8,291 nt of DNA from Actinomycetes bacterium (lineage in GTDB: Bacteria; Actinomycetota; Actinomycetes; Actinomycetales; Beutenbergiaceae): assembly GCA_021793935.1 (NCBI GenBank), contig JAJYRV010000074.1, forward strand, positions 1-8,291. The letters are read 5' to 3'. Position 1 is the stretch's first letter. The number at the start of each line of letters is the position of its first letter. Position numbers and translations under genes: made by a program. The notes below the pieces were generated by a model. It saw nothing but the letters and a program-made list of their open reading frames with translations. It was not told the DNA's origin and ran no database searches. Of this stretch, positions 6,906 to 8,291 are shown one piece after another.

Positions 6906-7682
6906 TCATTTCAGGGAGGACCGAAGGGATCGCGATATGTCAGTAGCGCCCGCGTTGATCAGAGCAACATCGCGGCCCACGATGTAGAAGTCGATTCCTT
7001 CACGTGCCCAGAATGCTACGTCGGAGACACGCCCGGCCGTATCGAGCCCTACGAGGATCCCGTTTGCTCTGGCAGCGCGAATTACTTCTCGGATGGCGCT
7101 CGTCAGTAGTTCGGAGGCTGCGAAATCCGTCCGGCCGATTCCAAGGGATATCGAGAGGTCGTTCTGACCGATGTAGAGGCCATCTACGCCGTCCGTTGCG
7201 GCTATGTCCGAGACGTTCGCCAGTGCTTGAGCGGTCTCGATCATCGCAATACAGCGGACGTGGGCGTTCGCCTGTTGGGGTTCGTGTTGCTCTCTCACTT
7301 CCGCCCATTGCGGGCCCCAGCTGCGCTCCCCATCCGGGGGATATCGGCAGCTTCGGGCAGCTCGTGCGGCATCTGCACCGTCATTCACCAACGGCACGAG
7401 GACTCCTCCGGCCCCGAGATCAAGTGCCCGCATGATCAGGTCTGGGGCATTCCACGCCACGCGTACTAGGCACGGGGTCTGAGTTTGGGTGGCGGTGTTC
7501 AGCAGCGCTGGTAGATCGGAGGTATCCGCGTAGCCGTGTTGGAGGTCAACACATACGAAGTCGTGGTCGGAATTGGCGAGAATCTGCAGGACGACCGGAT
7601 CCTTCAAGGAGCTCCAGACGCCGAATTGCGGCATACCCCCGGTAAGCATGGGGGACGGGTATCTCGTCAATCTTTCCTTCAA
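6906..7682 (-). CDS. HpcH/HpaI-family aldolase (2-oxo acid, pyruvate-releasing)
   Basis: The 258 aa product matches the usual length of HpcH/HpaI aldolases (about 250-260 aa). Visible family landmarks: FGVWSS near 20-25; VDLQHG at 45-50 with the catalytic histidine 49; VRV with Arg74 in the pyruvate site; GAGGVLVPLV at 90-99; CRYPPDGER at 112-120; MIET with metal ligand Glu149; and IGQNDLSISLG with metal ligand Asp175. These enzymes use a divalent metal to split or form 4-hydroxy-2-oxo acids, releasing pyruvate (or a related 2-oxo acid) and an aldehyde in the cytoplasm; the exact substrate cannot be read from the sequence. DLQHG replaces the DGEHA of the classical homoprotocatechuate-pathway enzyme, so the gene symbol hpaI is not assigned. 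An in-frame TAA two codons upstream bounds the start. TTG at 7682 gives the KER-L leader common in the family; TTG at 7670 has a better AAGGA nearby, and ATG at 7649 is also possible. It lies 35 bases after a DapA-type gene, probably in one operon. Confidence 0.92.
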   Translation of the reverse strand: MKERLTRYPSPMLTGGMPQFGVWSSLKDPVVLQILANSDHDFVCVDLQHGYADTSDLPALLNTATQTQTPCLVRVAWNAPDLIMRALDLGAGGVLVPLVNDGADAARAARSCRYPPDGERSWGPQWAEVREQHEPQQANAHVRCIAMIETAQALANVSDIAATDGVDGLYIGQNDLSISLGIGRTDFAASELLTSAIREVIRAARANGILVGLDTAGRVSDVAFWAREGIDFYIVGRDVALINAGATDISRSLRSSLK

Positions 7683-7717
7683 TTCTTATCCAACGCAGCC
7701 CGGGCTTTCGTCAAACC

Positions 7718-8291
7718 TCAATAACGCCCGACGGCCGCCAGGATGGTCTGTTCGATTTCTTTGGTGGGCGCCGGCATGCTCATTCGATCGGCCCACTCTC
7801 CCCCTACCCGTGCGGCGAGGCCGATTTTTAGAAATCGGATGTTCGGACCAGTCAGAGCGACAAGGCGCGCTACCTCACTTTGAAGTTCGCTGTAGTCATC
7901 TCCTCGGTCGATCCGGGCAGAGAGGTCGGCGAACAGTTCGGGAAATACGCTGGAGACGCCGGAGACAACCCCGGTCCCGCCGAGGCCGATCACGTGTGGA
8001 AGAGTAGCGTCGTTGCCCGAATATAGCTCCTGGCCTTCGGAAAGGACTTCGGCGTAGGTTTCCAGGGCATCGCTCGCCGCACCCGAGAGCTTGACACCGA
8101 CAACACCCGGCAGCGCAAGAATCTCCTTGAGAACCTCCGGGGCGACCTCGATACCAGTGCGTTCCGGGAATAGGTAGGCGTAGAGCTGTTGCTCAGGGGC
8201 CGCGGCGAGGGTTTCACGATAGAAATCTACGAGGCCCCCATCGTCGGTGGGAAGATAATAGGGAGTGATGAGTGCGGTGCGACGGATCCCT
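7718..8291 (-). CDS. DapA/NanA-family (dihydrodipicolinate synthase-like) Schiff-base aldolase/lyase, 5' partial
   Basis: The frame is open to the right edge (first whole codon 8290-8288), so the start is beyond the window; 190 C-terminal residues of an expected 290-310 are visible. TPYYLPTDDGGL matches the family's TPYY region. In YLFPERTG (visible residues 39-46) Tyr39 corresponds to the catalytic tyrosine, and Lys67 in VVGVKLSG is the Schiff-base lysine. Their spacing of 28 residues is the same as between Tyr133 and Lys161 of E. coli DapA. Arg44 corresponds to Arg138 of that enzyme. SGNDATLP and GGTGVVSGVSSVFPELF complete the barrel signature. The family condenses or cleaves pyruvate with an aldehyde, or dehydrates sugar acids, through a lysine-bound intermediate. 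The neighbouring HpaI-type aldolase suggests a catabolic role rather than lysine synthesis, but the substrate is unknown. Base composition is lower in GC than in the left part of the window. Confidence 0.9.
   Translation of the reverse strand, partial: GIRRTALITPYYLPTDDGGLVDFYRETLAAAPEQQLYAYLFPERTGIEVAPEVLKEILALPGVVGVKLSGAASDALETYAEVLSEGQELYSGNDATLPHVIGLGGTGVVSGVSSVFPELFADLSARIDRGDDYSELQSEVARLVALTGPNIRFLKIGLAARVGGEWADRMSMPAPTKEIEQTILAAVGRY

Noticed and set aside
7718..7993. Short 91-residue protein starting at the GTG at 7993
   Set aside because: The frame continues without a stop to the right edge and the upstream part carries the family's catalytic residues, so the GTG is an internal valine codon.
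7573..8007. + strand open frame (144 codons) across the aldolase junction
   Set aside because: No motif, Arg-rich, and opposite two recognised genes; an antisense shadow.
7990..8217. - strand open frame (75 codons) at the right end
   Set aside because: It is in another frame from the DapA-type gene, which is open to the window edge with catalytic Tyr and Lys in place.
1..8291. CRISPR arrays, tRNA or rRNA genes, insertion sequences, riboswitches
   Set aside because: No regularly spaced repeats, cloverleaf-like sequence, transposase motif or terminal inverted repeats were noticed; the window is almost entirely filled by six protein genes.

Overview
The window looks like chromosomal DNA from a high-GC actinobacterium. 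Coding strands are strongly G/C at third positions, GTG and TTG starts occur, there is a lipobox-bearing secreted protein, and there are two giant MalT-type LuxR regulators side by side. Micrococcales, perhaps Microbacteriaceae, would fit, but that is an impression from gene style and not a proven assignment. Coding density is very high; the largest gap between genes is about 90 bases, so no stretch over 300 bases is without a gene.

Left part (1-1952, + strand): the 3' portion of a ccdA/DsbD-type membrane thiol-disulfide transporter gene is followed, with an ATGA overlap, by a lipoprotein gene whose product looks like a PQQ-like beta-propeller. The two are probably one translationally coupled unit acting at the outer face of the membrane.

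Middle part (1959-6817, - strand): two large LuxR-family ATPase regulators (LAL/MalT type, 800 and about 799 aa) lie in tandem and converge on the lipoprotein gene with only 6 bases between stop codons. Each has an N-terminal P-loop NTPase module, a long helical sensor region and a C-terminal LuxR helix-turn-helix. The 56-base gap between them is AT-rich and contains three copies of GTCTAG (two direct, one inverted) that overlap a promoter-like sequence: a candidate control site.

Right part (6906-8291, - strand): a metal-dependent HpcH/HpaI-type aldolase gene lies downstream of the 3' part of a DapA/NanA-type Schiff-base aldolase/lyase gene that runs off the window. They look like part of a catabolic operon for a sugar acid or related 2-oxo acid. 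This part has lower GC than the rest. All four - strand genes point the same way (aldolases, then regulator 2, then regulator 1), so the regulators could control the aldolase operon or simply lie next to it.

No RNA gene, CRISPR array, insertion sequence or attachment site was seen. I found no convincing wholly new system; the points most worth a second look are the GTCTAG cluster between the two regulators, the start site and repeat upstream of regulator 2, and the composition change at about 6,900.
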